From IMG/VR virus record IMGVR_UViG_3300046491_000074, positions 1-42,582 of that record: a stretch of 42,582 nucleotides of DNA; one strand, given 5' to 3'. Source of the stretch: a virus. Below, piece by piece: positions 29,143-37,272 of the stretch (its first letter is position 1; each line of letters begins with the position of its first letter). The notes beneath the pieces were generated by a model. That model saw only the letters and a program-made list of their open reading frames with translations, did not search any database and was not told where the DNA came from. A program made the translations under genes and the position numbers.

Positions 29143-29391
29143 TTAGTGGAAGGTGGGGGTTGTAGGAGCAAAGGAGGTGCTTCGTTCAGAGGTTTCGATG
29201 AAATACTTCATGGCGAACAACTCATCATGGTTCTTCGACTTCTTGATGGGGTCCCACTCCAAGTCATCATGCTTGCTTTTGTAGGCGATAAGTACCCATT
29301 CGTTGTCATCGATTTGTTCGATTTCCACGCGAGCGTACTCGCACAGGTTGATCCGGGTCTTGTCGGGGGAGTCGGGGGTATCGATCCACAT
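29143..29391 (-). CDS. Small hypothetical protein, 82 aa
   Basis: A beta-rich N-terminal half (RINLCEYARVEIEQIDDNEW) and a Ser/Thr/Pro-rich tail. No family recognised. Translated between the 155-aa gene and the primase gene, so probably part of the replication operon. Confidence 0.77.
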   Translation of the reverse strand: MWIDTPDSPDKTRINLCEYARVEIEQIDDNEWVLIAYKSKHDDLEWDPIKKSKNHDELFAMKYFIETSERSTSFAPTTPTFH

Positions 29392-29393
29392 GA

Positions 29394-29861
29394 TTAGCCT
29401 TTCGTAGCGTCGCTCAGTCGTTGCATCACGCGGGTCCGTTGGTCCCCGCTCAGTTCAGATTCCATGATCTCCAGCACCAGGGCGTAGAAGTCAGATACTT
29501 GCTTCAGGTTATTGGACCTTTCCTGCATGGAAAGGAGCTTTTCGAGGAGGGCAGTTGCGGTACGAAAGTACGCCATCTTGTCGGAGGTTTCCAGATTGCC
29601 TGCACTTGCACCTTTCAGGGACAGGTAGAGGTGCTTCGACTCCTCGTACAGGAACTCCCAGTTGTCCCGGTCGTCGTTTTCTGGACGCTCTTCCGCGATC
29701 ACTTCCTTCTTCTTGAACAGGTCCTGGAGGATCGTCTGAACCTCCATAGGGTAGGGGGCGCTCAGGAAGTAGGAAGCGTGCTCTGCGGCTAGCTCCCGCA
29801 CGATGGGCAGAGACTTGATGGTCTTGGTATCAAGCGGGGGGTAGTACAGGTCTTCGGCCAT
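29394..29861 (-). CDS. Hypothetical helical protein, 155 aa
   Basis: Helical with a repeat-like C-terminal segment (ALLEKLLSMQERSNNLKQVS, then LEIMESELSGDQRTRVMQRL). The C-terminal pattern is found in many small phage proteins encoded beside replication or packaging genes; I cannot name the family. It is divergently transcribed from the terminase gene. ATG with GGAG. Confidence 0.78.
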   Translation of the reverse strand: MAEDLYYPPLDTKTIKSLPIVRELAAEHASYFLSAPYPMEVQTILQDLFKKKEVIAEERPENDDRDNWEFLYEESKHLYLSLKGASAGNLETSDKMAYFRTATALLEKLLSMQERSNNLKQVSDFYALVLEIMESELSGDQRTRVMQRLSDATKG

Positions 29862-29901
29862 CAGTGGCTCCGGTGAATTAGTTAGGAAACGGACGAGTTG
29901 A

Positions 29902-29910
29902 ACTATATCA
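29902..29910 (-). promoter_or_regulatory. Leftward promoter -10 (extended) for the replication operon
   Basis: On the minus strand TGATATAGT, an extended -10 (TG plus TATAGT), 41 bases upstream of the first leftward gene. No good -35 lies at normal distance, which fits an extended -10 promoter. Confidence 0.5.
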
Positions 29911-29936
29911 AAACAGGGTCGCAGGAAGATACGGAG

Positions 29937-29949
29937 ATGATAGTATCAT
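29937..29949. promoter_or_regulatory. ATGATANTATCAT palindrome copy 4
   Basis: ATGATAGTATCAT, a perfect palindrome about the centre base, lying between the leftward -10 and the rightward promoter of the terminase operon, well placed to control both. Same 13-mer as the three copies in 23.7-24.1 kb. Confidence 0.72.
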
Positions 29950-29965
29950 TGAGCGAAAAGATTGC

Positions 29966-29994
29966 TTGACACCAAAATGGTTCCCCACTAGAAA
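29966..29994 (+). promoter_or_regulatory. Promoter of the terminase operon
   Basis: TTGACA, 17 bases, TAGAAA: a good -35 at consensus spacing with a weak -10. Predicted start near 30001, with the terminase ATG about 53 bases downstream and a palindrome in the leader. Confidence 0.65.
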
Positions 29995-30009
29995 AAGTTT
30001 CCCAGAGGA

Positions 30010-30027
30010 CTTCTCATTTATGAGAAG
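30010..30027. promoter_or_regulatory. CTTCTCAT-ATGAGAAG palindrome in the terminase leader
   Basis: Eight-base arms around TT. The core is the reverse complement of that in the 22-bp palindrome at 6046-6067, so the two probably bind the same protein. It lies just after the predicted transcription start. Confidence 0.6.
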
Positions 30028-30053
30028 ATAGCGACATCCCGTTTCCAACCCTG

Positions 30054-31844
30054 ATGATGCTCGCTAACCAATACGCCAAAGAGTTGCTCGGCCTGATGAC
30101 GAATCGCTACGACCTGGATCAGGTCGGCATGTCGATGGGCCAGTACCTGGAGAAGAACACCACCCTGCGGGGCCGTCCGTTCTCGTTCAACCGCTACCCG
30201 TACCAGCGCGCGGTGGTGGATGACGAGCATAACAACCAGGTGGGTATCAAGTGCTCGCAAGTCGGCTGGTCGGAGATCATCCAACGTTGGGCACCTTCAT
30301 GGCTCAAGCGTCACCGCGCAAGTAAAGGCATTTATGCTTACCCGGATGACGACATGAGAAAGAAGAACGTCCAGACTCGACTCATGCCGTTGGTTGACAA
30401 CAACAAAGTTTTCAACCTTGACACAGGTGTAAAGAAGCCGATTCGCTCCATCGAACTTTTACAGATCGACCAGTCGTTCCTGTACTGCACTGGTTCGAAG
30501 GTTGGAGATGCAACTTCAACCGACGCGGACTTCGTGATCCTGGACGAGTACGACCTGCATAACATGCAGATCGCAGCACTGTTCCAATCTCGCCTGCAAA
30601 ACTCCGAGTACAAGATCAAGAAATACTTCAGTACCCCAACTTATACGGAGTTTGGGGTCGATAAGCTGTACAGAGACAGCGACCAGATGGAGTACCAAAT
30701 CAAGTGTGACTCCTGCAACCACTGGCAGTTCCCGTTGTTCACCCCGGACTTCGTGCATATCCCGAAACTGCCTTCTGACCTAAATAGCCTGTATGAGATC
30801 GACCAGCATTTGATCGAGAGTCGGCATCTGGACCTTGAGAACTCCTATGCGTGCTGCCAACGTTGCCGAGCCCCTCTCGACTTGGGACGGGAAAACAACC
30901 GTGCTTGGGTCGCAAAGTACCCCTCCAGAGCCTACCTGCGGGGACGGCGCATCAATTGCTTCAGCGTGTCAACCCGCCCGGTTGTGGACTTGATCACCGA
31001 ACTCCAGGACTACAAACGCCGGGACTTTATCCGTGGTTTCAAGAACTCGGTACTTGGCGAAGCTGAGGATAGCTCGAACGTCAGGATTAGCGAGGCCGAC
31101 ATCCGTGCTTGTTTCCGCAGCCGGGAGGTTCCGGAGATTGATAAAGACATGCCAACGTGGTTGGGTGTGGATATGGGCCACAACTGCCACATCACAGTGG
31201 GCCAAGGTTTCGACATCACGAAGGTACGCATTGTGCGTATGATGGTTGTTCCGCTCGCACGCCTACTGGAAACCATCAAGGAGCTTGACGAAACCTACAG
31301 CATTGTTGGGGGGCACGTTGACCGCCACCCAGAGAGCCAGTCAGCGAACGATGTTCGAGACCTGACTGGTCGTCGTATTCTTCCTTGCGAATATCGTGGC
31401 TCGAAAGAGATCAACCTGGTGGCCGGTCCTGAGGGTCCAGAAGACATCATCCACATCCAGGCAGATCGCACCACACTCCTGGACGAAGTAGCAAAGGCTT
31501 TCCGTTCTAAAGCAATAGAGATCGAAGGCTACGAGAATATCGAAACCCAAGAGATCATCACCCATCTCCGAAACATGGTCCGTATCGAGTCGCCAGAAAC
31601 CCCCGCAGTCTGGGAGAAGCTGGACCCGAGTGACCACTTTTTCCACTCTATAGGCTTCATGCTGACGGCCATGAAAACCAAGCGGGTTTTGGGTTTCAAG
31701 CAGGATGTACCACAAACCGTTATTGGCGTTGTGGGGGTGGACGATAAAAGTTACAATGCGGACATTTACGGCAACCCGATTGGAAAGAAACTCACTCCAT
31801 GGCAAACACAATTCTTGAACTCGGGGCAAAGGCGCTGGCTTTAA
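30054..31844 (+). CDS. terL: Terminase large subunit, GpA-like
   Basis: 596 aa. Matches the lambda gpA type: an ATPase with a modified Walker A (KCSQVGWSE near residue 65), Walker B ILDEYD near 160, a zinc-finger-like pair CDSC (near 220) and CQRC (near 270), and a nuclease domain with GVDMGH near 372. It docks at the portal, pumps DNA into the prohead and cuts it. The start is the first of two adjacent ATGs, with no strong Shine-Dalgarno visible. No small subunit is recognised in this window. Confidence 0.92.
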   Translation: MMLANQYAKELLGLMTNRYDLDQVGMSMGQYLEKNTTLRGRPFSFNRYPYQRAVVDDEHNNQVGIKCSQVGWSEIIQRWAPSWLKRHRASKGIYAYPDDDMRKKNVQTRLMPLVDNNKVFNLDTGVKKPIRSIELLQIDQSFLYCTGSKVGDATSTDADFVILDEYDLHNMQIAALFQSRLQNSEYKIKKYFSTPTYTEFGVDKLYRDSDQMEYQIKCDSCNHWQFPLFTPDFVHIPKLPSDLNSLYEIDQHLIESRHLDLENSYACCQRCRAPLDLGRENNRAWVAKYPSRAYLRGRRINCFSVSTRPVVDLITELQDYKRRDFIRGFKNSVLGEAEDSSNVRISEADIRACFRSREVPEIDKDMPTWLGVDMGHNCHITVGQGFDITKVRIVRMMVVPLARLLETIKELDETYSIVGGHVDRHPESQSANDVRDLTGRRILPCEYRGSKEINLVAGPEGPEDIIHIQADRTTLLDEVAKAFRSKAIEIEGYENIETQEIITHLRNMVRIESPETPAVWEKLDPSDHFFHSIGFMLTAMKTKRVLGFKQDVPQTVIGVVGVDDKSYNADIYGNPIGKKLTPWQTQFLNSGQRRWL

Positions 31845-33298
31845 TCCTCCCCAAGAAGTCTAATCCGAAGGGTACGGCGGTAACCTCTACCTTCAGCCCT
31901 TCGAATACCCAGAACGTCCTGTCAGCTCCCACCTACCGGGACCACCTGACCGACATCTTCACGCAGCGGGTCTCGCTCGATTCGCGCTCGTTGCTGAAGG
32001 AGTTGTTCAAGAATGACCCGGACATGAGTGCGTCGGTCGCGGCCTTCCTCACGGTCGCTGACACTACCCCAATCATGTTGGTCAAAGACGCCAATGGACA
32101 GATCGACCGGCAAGGTCAGCAAGTCCTCCAACAAGTCTTGACCGCGTTCACGACCCGCTCAGACTACAGCAAGGGTTTCAAGGTTATCCCTTCGCTTCGG
32201 AGCGTCACGGAAGACTGCCGATACATGCTCCTTCTGCGTGGCGCTGTTGGCGCGGAACTGATCATCAACCAGGAGTTCTTCCCAAGCGAGATGCGCCAAG
32301 TGGACATGGGAACCCTGGAGTGGTTTGAAAAGCTGCCTGGACAATATACCCCACAGCAGACCGACCAGAACGGCACGAAAATTTCGCTGGATATTCCCAC
32401 GTTCTTTGCAACGTGGTTCAGACAGGACCCCACCACCATCTATAGCACCTCTCCTTTCGTGTCCGCGATCAATACCATCGCGGCTCGACAACAGATCATC
32501 AACGATCTGTACCGGATCATGCGTATAACTGGCTACCCACGCATGGAGGTGAAGGTCCTGGAAGAGGTGGTCCTGAAGAACGCTCCAGCTTCGGTGAAAA
32601 GTGACCCGGTAAAACAGACAGCTTATTTGCAGACGAAGCTGACCGAGATCACGAATATGATCGCTACCATCGGTCCAGACCAGACCTTTGTTCACTATGA
32701 CTCGATTGAGCCTGGGATGCTTAACGAGAAGAGTCCAGGTATGTCCTTGAACATTGAAAGCGTGATCCAAGCTCTCAATGCTCAGAACCAAGCTGGTCTG
32801 CGGACTATGGCAACCATCCTGGGCCGTGGAACCTCCGGCGTGAACACCGCAACTGTTGAGGCGCGAGTTTTCAGCATGAGTGCTGAAGCCCTTAACAAAC
32901 CTATTGCGGACCTTTTGAGCCAGATGTTCACGCTGGCAATTCGCCTGAACGGTTCACAAAGTTATGTCGAGGTGAACTTCGAGCCTGTCGAGCTGCGATC
33001 CGCCCTGGAATTGGAGACCCAGCTTCTCGTTCGTTCCCAACGTCTGCGTCAAGACCTTTCGGACGGTCTGATAACCGACGAGGAATACCACCTGAAGATG
33101 TATGGCCGACTGCCTCCAGATGGAGCGCCGGAGTTGAGTGGAACTGGATTCCTGAACGCCCCTGCGGCCTCTGTGGACTCAACCAACGTGTCACCAAATG
33201 CCGATCCGTTGGGTCGAAGTGTGGCGGCACCGAAGGCCCAGAAACCCGCTCGGGACAACAAGGCAGGGAAGGCGCAAGTTAAAAGCGGCGGCAAGTAA
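31799..33298 (+). CDS. Portal protein
   Basis: 499 aa, typical length for siphophage portals. The call rests on position straight after the large terminase, length, and a long helical core with a C-terminal unstructured Ala/Lys-rich tail. No exact family motif is decisive. The gene starts 46 bases inside the terminase gene in another frame with a GGAAAG site, so the two are translationally linked. The portal forms the ring through which DNA enters and to which the tail attaches. Confidence 0.83.
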   Translation: MANTILELGAKALALILPKKSNPKGTAVTSTFSPSNTQNVLSAPTYRDHLTDIFTQRVSLDSRSLLKELFKNDPDMSASVAAFLTVADTTPIMLVKDANGQIDRQGQQVLQQVLTAFTTRSDYSKGFKVIPSLRSVTEDCRYMLLLRGAVGAELIINQEFFPSEMRQVDMGTLEWFEKLPGQYTPQQTDQNGTKISLDIPTFFATWFRQDPTTIYSTSPFVSAINTIAARQQIINDLYRIMRITGYPRMEVKVLEEVVLKNAPASVKSDPVKQTAYLQTKLTEITNMIATIGPDQTFVHYDSIEPGMLNEKSPGMSLNIESVIQALNAQNQAGLRTMATILGRGTSGVNTATVEARVFSMSAEALNKPIADLLSQMFTLAIRLNGSQSYVEVNFEPVELRSALELETQLLVRSQRLRQDLSDGLITDEEYHLKMYGRLPPDGAPELSGTGFLNAPAASVDSTNVSPNADPLGRSVAAPKAQKPARDNKAGKAQVKSGGK

Positions 33299-33316
33299 AA
33301 AGTGCTCCAAAACATT

Positions 33317-33345
33317 TTGCCTCCTGAAAACTTTTAAGGTATAGT
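33317..33345 (+). promoter_or_regulatory. Promoter of the protease/capsid operon
   Basis: TTGCCT, 17 bases, TATAGT. The predicted transcription start (about 33352) is only three bases before the ATG at 33355, so the mRNA would be almost leaderless. Confidence 0.65.
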
Positions 33346-33354
33346 TCGCACATC

Positions 33355-34521
33355 ATGAGCAAACGACTCGAAATCACCCCAAAGATCGCTGCTGCAATCG
33401 CACGATCCACCGATAGCTCGGTTGACCCGAACACCGTTGCGGTGTTCGAGACCGGAGCCCTGAACACGCTCCCCATCAGCAAGAAGGGTACCCTGTTCGA
33501 CGGTGGTCGGGTTACCGAGACCACCTTGCGGGAGATGGCCGACTACCTGAACAACGGGACGAACTACGCCCCACTCCATGTGGTTCATGACCAGGGGGAC
33601 GGGGCTCTCCCGGTTGGCCGTGTATTCGCAGGAGAAGTGGTGAACAACGAAGGGATTGCTGAACTGCGCAACCTCTTCTACCTGCCACTGGACACTGGTG
33701 CAGAGCTCATCTCGAAGCTGGATACCTCGGTGATCGATGAAGTCTCAGTCGGTCTGCGTACCAAGCACATCACCTGTTCCGAGTGTGGGTTTGACTACCT
33801 GGGGGCTGAAGCTACCTGGGAGCACATCTACTACCGGACCTGCCCCAACGAGCACGAGCTGGGTGTCAATGGGGTCCATACCGTTTCGAGCGGTCTGGAC
33901 AAGTACATGGAGCTGTCCCTCGTATCCCGTGGAGCTGCTTCCAAGACCCGCATCTACCCTCGGGCAAAGTCCCTGCTCGGGGAAGACAGCTACAAGAAGC
34001 TGGCAGCTTCCGGGGTACAACCCGAGGCAACGATTCTCTTTGCATCACCCACTCAACCCACCAAGAAGGACAAACCAGCCATGGACATGGAAAAACTGAT
34101 CGGTGACCTCACCGACATCAAGGCGTCGGTGAAGGTCAAAGACCAGGAACTGACTGCCGCCAACACCACCATCACCGATCTGAAGGCGAAAGTCACCACG
34201 CTGGAAGGCGAAGTCACCACGCTGAAAGCCAACGCCGATGTGACGAAGGTCACGGGCCTGGAAGCTCAGGTCACGGCACTGACCACCGAGAAGGACGCGG
34301 CCCTGTCGTTCGTCCGTTCGGAAGCCGAACGCCTCGCTGTGGCAGCAGGTACTGAAAAGCCGGCTGCTGACGCGAACCTGGAAACCCTCAAGGCTTCCAT
34401 CGAGTCCTCGCGCACCAAGCTGAACGCGACCCTGCCGGTCGGTGGCCGCGCCAAGGACCCCCACGCGGACCTGAGCGACACTGCCCCACAGGCCTACACC
34501 CAGTCCTTCAAAACCCGTTAA
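33355..34521 (+). CDS. Prohead protease fused to scaffold-like domain
   Basis: 388 aa. The N-terminal half fits prohead proteases: His in HVVHD near 75-78 and Ser in ELSLVSRG near 190 are the likely catalytic pair. It also has a CSECG (about 141) and C near 163 zinc-site-like insertion. The C-terminal third (about residues 243-388) is helical and Thr/Lys/Ala-rich (TLEGEVTTLKANADVTKV), like scaffold proteins that are cleaved by the protease. An internal ATG at 34081, preceded by AAGGA, could give a separate scaffold, as in lambda C/Nu3. No strong Shine-Dalgarno precedes the main start. Confidence 0.85.
   Translation: MSKRLEITPKIAAAIARSTDSSVDPNTVAVFETGALNTLPISKKGTLFDGGRVTETTLREMADYLNNGTNYAPLHVVHDQGDGALPVGRVFAGEVVNNEGIAELRNLFYLPLDTGAELISKLDTSVIDEVSVGLRTKHITCSECGFDYLGAEATWEHIYYRTCPNEHELGVNGVHTVSSGLDKYMELSLVSRGAASKTRIYPRAKSLLGEDSYKKLAASGVQPEATILFASPTQPTKKDKPAMDMEKLIGDLTDIKASVKVKDQELTAANTTITDLKAKVTTLEGEVTTLKANADVTKVTGLEAQVTALTTEKDAALSFVRSEAERLAVAAGTEKPAADANLETLKASIESSRTKLNATLPVGGRAKDPHADLSDTAPQAYTQSFKTR
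34081..34521 (+). other. Possible internal start giving a 146-aa scaffold
   Basis: ATG at 34081 is in frame with the protease gene and lies ten bases after AAGGA. The product would be the coiled-coil scaffold part alone. Analogy to lambda Nu3; not proven. Confidence 0.45.
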
Positions 34522-34533
34522 TAGGAGCACAAC

Positions 34534-34932
34534 ATGAGCAACGTAATTGGCAACGGTGTAACCCTGGCAGGGTTTCACAACGAAGCATGGAAGTTCACCT
34601 TCATCCTGTCGGGTGCGATCACCCGCGCCGATGTCGGCAAAGTGGTGACCCAAGACCCCACCGCCGCAAACACGGTCAAACTGGCCGGTGATGGCGACTT
34701 CCCGCTGGGTATCCTGTCCTCGTACGAGAACCGTATCCAGGAAGGCATCATCACCGGCACGGTCGGCCTGAAGGATTCGCGCAGCGTTCCCTACACCGGA
34801 GCCCTGGCTGTGGGCGACAGCATCGAAGGTTCAGCAACGCCTGGTGTGGTCCAGAAGGCTGATGTCGCCAACCACACCCGGGTGTGGGAGGTTGATGCCA
34901 CCAACCACACCGCCGTGGTCATGTTCCTGTAA
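34534..34932 (+). CDS. Head decoration protein candidate
   Basis: 132 aa, small and beta-rich (TFILSGAITRADVGKVVTQD; GIITGTVGLKDSRSVPYTGA), placed exactly between protease/scaffold and major capsid gene. That order is the standard position for capsid decoration proteins such as lambda gpD. No direct homolog motif seen; call rests on context and fold pattern. Strong AGGAG before the ATG. Confidence 0.78.
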   Translation: MSNVIGNGVTLAGFHNEAWKFTFILSGAITRADVGKVVTQDPTAANTVKLAGDGDFPLGILSSYENRIQEGIITGTVGLKDSRSVPYTGALAVGDSIEGSATPGVVQKADVANHTRVWEVDATNHTAVVMFL

Positions 34933-34959
34933 TCGAACACTCAAATAAACGGAGAAAAC

Positions 34960-36150
34960 ATGTTTCGCAAACTCACCGATATCAAGCGCCAAAGCCCGGA
35001 AGCGGTCCTGGCGAACCTGAAGTCGTCCAACCAGTCCGAGTCGATCCAGGCTGGCCTCTCGCTGGTCCGCACGGCCAAGGAATACGGCCTGTGCCTCCAG
35101 GACTACCTGAAGATCGCCATCGATCCGCGCCAGTCGAAAACCCCGATGAAGTTCGACGGCCTGAACGGCTTCGAGTCGGCACTGCTGGAGCTGGGCCTGC
35201 CGTTCCGCGACGACTACTCGCAGGGTGTGCTGCTGCAAGCCGCGTCGGATTCGTTCCAAACCTACCCCGGCACCCGTGCGATGTTCCCGGAAGTCGTGGA
35301 CCAGATGCTGCGCTTCAAGAACCGTCAAGACCACATCGAGAAGGTGGAACCCCTGCTGGCGCAGTCGCGCACCATCAGTGGCACCGAGCTGATCTCGACC
35401 TTCGTGGAAGACGGCGAAGAAATCCGTGCAACTGCGACCATCGCTGAATTCGGCCGCATCCCGGTTCGCACCCTGACGACCTCGCAAAGCTCGGTCGGCA
35501 TCTTCAAGCACGGTTCTGGCATCCGTACCTCGTACGAGTTCGAGCGCCGCGCCTCGCTGGACATCCTGACCCCGTACGCGGCCCGTGTGGACCGCGAGCT
35601 GGAAATCTCGAAGGTCCGTTCGGCTACCAACATCCTGCTGAACGGTGACGGCGTGAACCCGGCTGCTACCGCCATGAAGTTCTCGGACTTCAACGGCACG
35701 AGCATCGCCGATGGCACCAACCCGCTGTCGAAGCAGTACAAGGCCTTCGCAACCTGGCTGGTCAAGCGTGCCAAAGCTGGCCTGCCTATCGACACCATCG
35801 TCGGCAACCTGGACATGTACCTGGAACTGCTGTTCATGTTCACGCCGACCCTGGCAAGCGACCGCGCCGAGATCGAGGCAATGGTGGCTCGTGGTGGTCC
35901 GGGCATCAACCTGAACATCCCTCTGCTGAACGGCAGCGCCCAGTTCGTCCTGTCGAGCAACATGGGCGCGAACAAGCTCCTGGGCTACAGCCGTGCCGAC
36001 ACCCTGGAAGAGCTGATCGAAGCTGGTTCCTCGATCTCGGAAAACGAGCGTTCGATCCAGAACCAGTCGGTGGTCTACGTTCGCAGCGAGAACACCGGCT
36101 ACAAGATCGCAATGGGTGACACCCGCTGTGTCCTGGACCTGGCCCAGTAA
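34960..36150 (+). CDS. Major capsid protein
   Basis: 396 aa, the usual size, in the expected place after the decoration gene. An N-terminal helical arm (KLTDIKRQSPEAVLANLKSS) that could be cleaved, a long core with E-loop and A-domain style strands (TLTTSQSSVGIFKHGSGIRT), fits the HK97 fold. Codon use is strongly biased: Leu is almost all CTG, and GC-ending codons dominate, as for a highly expressed gene. GGAG is six bases upstream of the ATG. A strong terminator follows. Confidence 0.9.
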   Translation: MFRKLTDIKRQSPEAVLANLKSSNQSESIQAGLSLVRTAKEYGLCLQDYLKIAIDPRQSKTPMKFDGLNGFESALLELGLPFRDDYSQGVLLQAASDSFQTYPGTRAMFPEVVDQMLRFKNRQDHIEKVEPLLAQSRTISGTELISTFVEDGEEIRATATIAEFGRIPVRTLTTSQSSVGIFKHGSGIRTSYEFERRASLDILTPYAARVDRELEISKVRSATNILLNGDGVNPAATAMKFSDFNGTSIADGTNPLSKQYKAFATWLVKRAKAGLPIDTIVGNLDMYLELLFMFTPTLASDRAEIEAMVARGGPGINLNIPLLNGSAQFVLSSNMGANKLLGYSRADTLEELIEAGSSISENERSIQNQSVVYVRSENTGYKIAMGDTRCVLDLAQ

Positions 36151-36164
36151 GCATCGCTGGAAGG

Positions 36165-36191
36165 AAAGCCCCGCCTCGGCGGGGCTTTTTT
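36165..36191 (+). terminator. Terminator after the major capsid gene
   Basis: Eleven-base arms AAAGCCCCGCC and GGCGGGGCTTT with a 2-base turn, then TTTTT. A textbook rho-independent terminator that separates the capsid operon from the next. Confidence 0.9.
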
Positions 36192-36214
36192 ATTTCCAGG
36201 GCACATGCTACACT
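36187..36214 (+). promoter_or_regulatory. Promoter-like sequence of the connector operon
   Basis: Extended -10: TGC TACACT, followed by CG. The -35 (TTTTTA) is poor and overlaps the preceding terminator. Its following leader has AAACCCCAACC, similar to the leader before the chaperone gene. Confidence 0.45.
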
Positions 36215-36252
36215 CGTGGCGTTCAAACCCCAACCCATTGTAAGGATTCTGT

Positions 36253-36537
36253 ATGAAGCTGCTCGTAAAGCCCACTGGTCCCCATTACTACCTTGACCCA
36301 GTTACGGGGGATGAAATCCAACCATTCCGCGCCAGTGTGATCCGCCCCTCCCAGTTCATTAATACCCTTCTGGGTCAAGCCAAGTTGTCCTTGGTAGCTG
36401 GTGACCTCACTGACGCTGCCACTGATGTGGAGTACGAAAAGTTCCTGTCTGATTCGGAGGGGAAAGAGGGCCTGGCAAACGACGCCTTCGTGTCCAAGTT
36501 TTCGACCGTACAACCTGCTGGTAAAGAAGAGGAGTAA
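36253..36537 (+). CDS. Hypothetical virion-region protein, 94 aa
   Basis: Acidic, N-terminal strand-turn pattern (HYYLDPVTGDEIQPFRASVI) and Glu-rich tail (GKEEE). Placed between the major capsid gene and head-tail connectors, a slot that often holds a capsid-linked or connector accessory protein. No motif recognised. TAAGGA before the ATG. Confidence 0.8.
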   Translation: MKLLVKPTGPHYYLDPVTGDEIQPFRASVIRPSQFINTLLGQAKLSLVAGDLTDAATDVEYEKFLSDSEGKEGLANDAFVSKFSTVQPAGKEEE

Positions 36538-36540
36538 ATT

Positions 36541-37269
36541 ATGTGGGCAACCGCTGGGGAGGAAGTAACCCTTAATCTTAACTTCAAACTCGACGGACAG
36601 TTCGTTATTCCAGACGCGGGTTCCCTGAAGGTTACTATTCGTGACAACAGTGGAGCGGTTCTGCCAGACTGGAATAAAGCCAGTGTTGAGTCGGAGGGAA
36701 AGACCCAGCAACTGCTCACTCTCCCTTCGGCATTAACATTCGTTCCAAGCTCCTCGGATATGGAGGCTCGCTACCTCTCTATTGAGTGGACGGTTCTTGG
36801 TACACACTGCACGATGTCTGAGGTGGTGAAGCTCGTGCCATTCATCCCCATACAAGCGAACCCGAATATGGTGCGAAACCTCCTGGGGGCTACGGACGAA
36901 GAAATACCGGACTCGGACATCGACATCTACGAGGCGTATTTTAAGCTTCTGTCGAAGTACCCGGAGTACCTCCCGTTGGGGCTGCGTTCTGCGAGGGCTT
37001 CCGCCTGCTACCCGGCCAACCGAGCTGTTGCGCTTACTGCTGCTCTGATCCAGGTGCCAGCTTTGGGAGCTAAACTCTCCCAGTCGGAGACTCACGAGAC
37101 CTACTCCCTGGTTCGGATGAAAGTCAACATGGAAGAGCTGAAGAAGGAGTTGACAACCCTTCTGGCCTCGGCTGTGTCTGACATGCTTGAGGCCCTGACA
37201 GGTTCAACTTCTGAGGTGAACCCAACCCTGTTGTCGCTTTCAACTCCCACTGATGTAATCACGGGGTAA
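36541..37269 (+). CDS. Head-tail adaptor candidate
   Basis: 242 aa. An N-terminal beta-sandwich-like part (EEVTLNLNFKLDGQFVIPD) precedes a helical C-terminal part (DSDIDIYEAYFKLLSKYPEY; ALTAALIQVPALGAKLSQ) like head-tail connector adaptors. Function inferred from position after the capsid gene. GAGGAG precedes the ATG. Stop is four bases before the next gene. Confidence 0.75.
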   Translation: MWATAGEEVTLNLNFKLDGQFVIPDAGSLKVTIRDNSGAVLPDWNKASVESEGKTQQLLTLPSALTFVPSSSDMEARYLSIEWTVLGTHCTMSEVVKLVPFIPIQANPNMVRNLLGATDEEIPDSDIDIYEAYFKLLSKYPEYLPLGLRSARASACYPANRAVALTAALIQVPALGAKLSQSETHETYSLVRMKVNMEELKKELTTLLASAVSDMLEALTGSTSEVNPTLLSLSTPTDVITG

Positions 37270-37272
37270 AAG

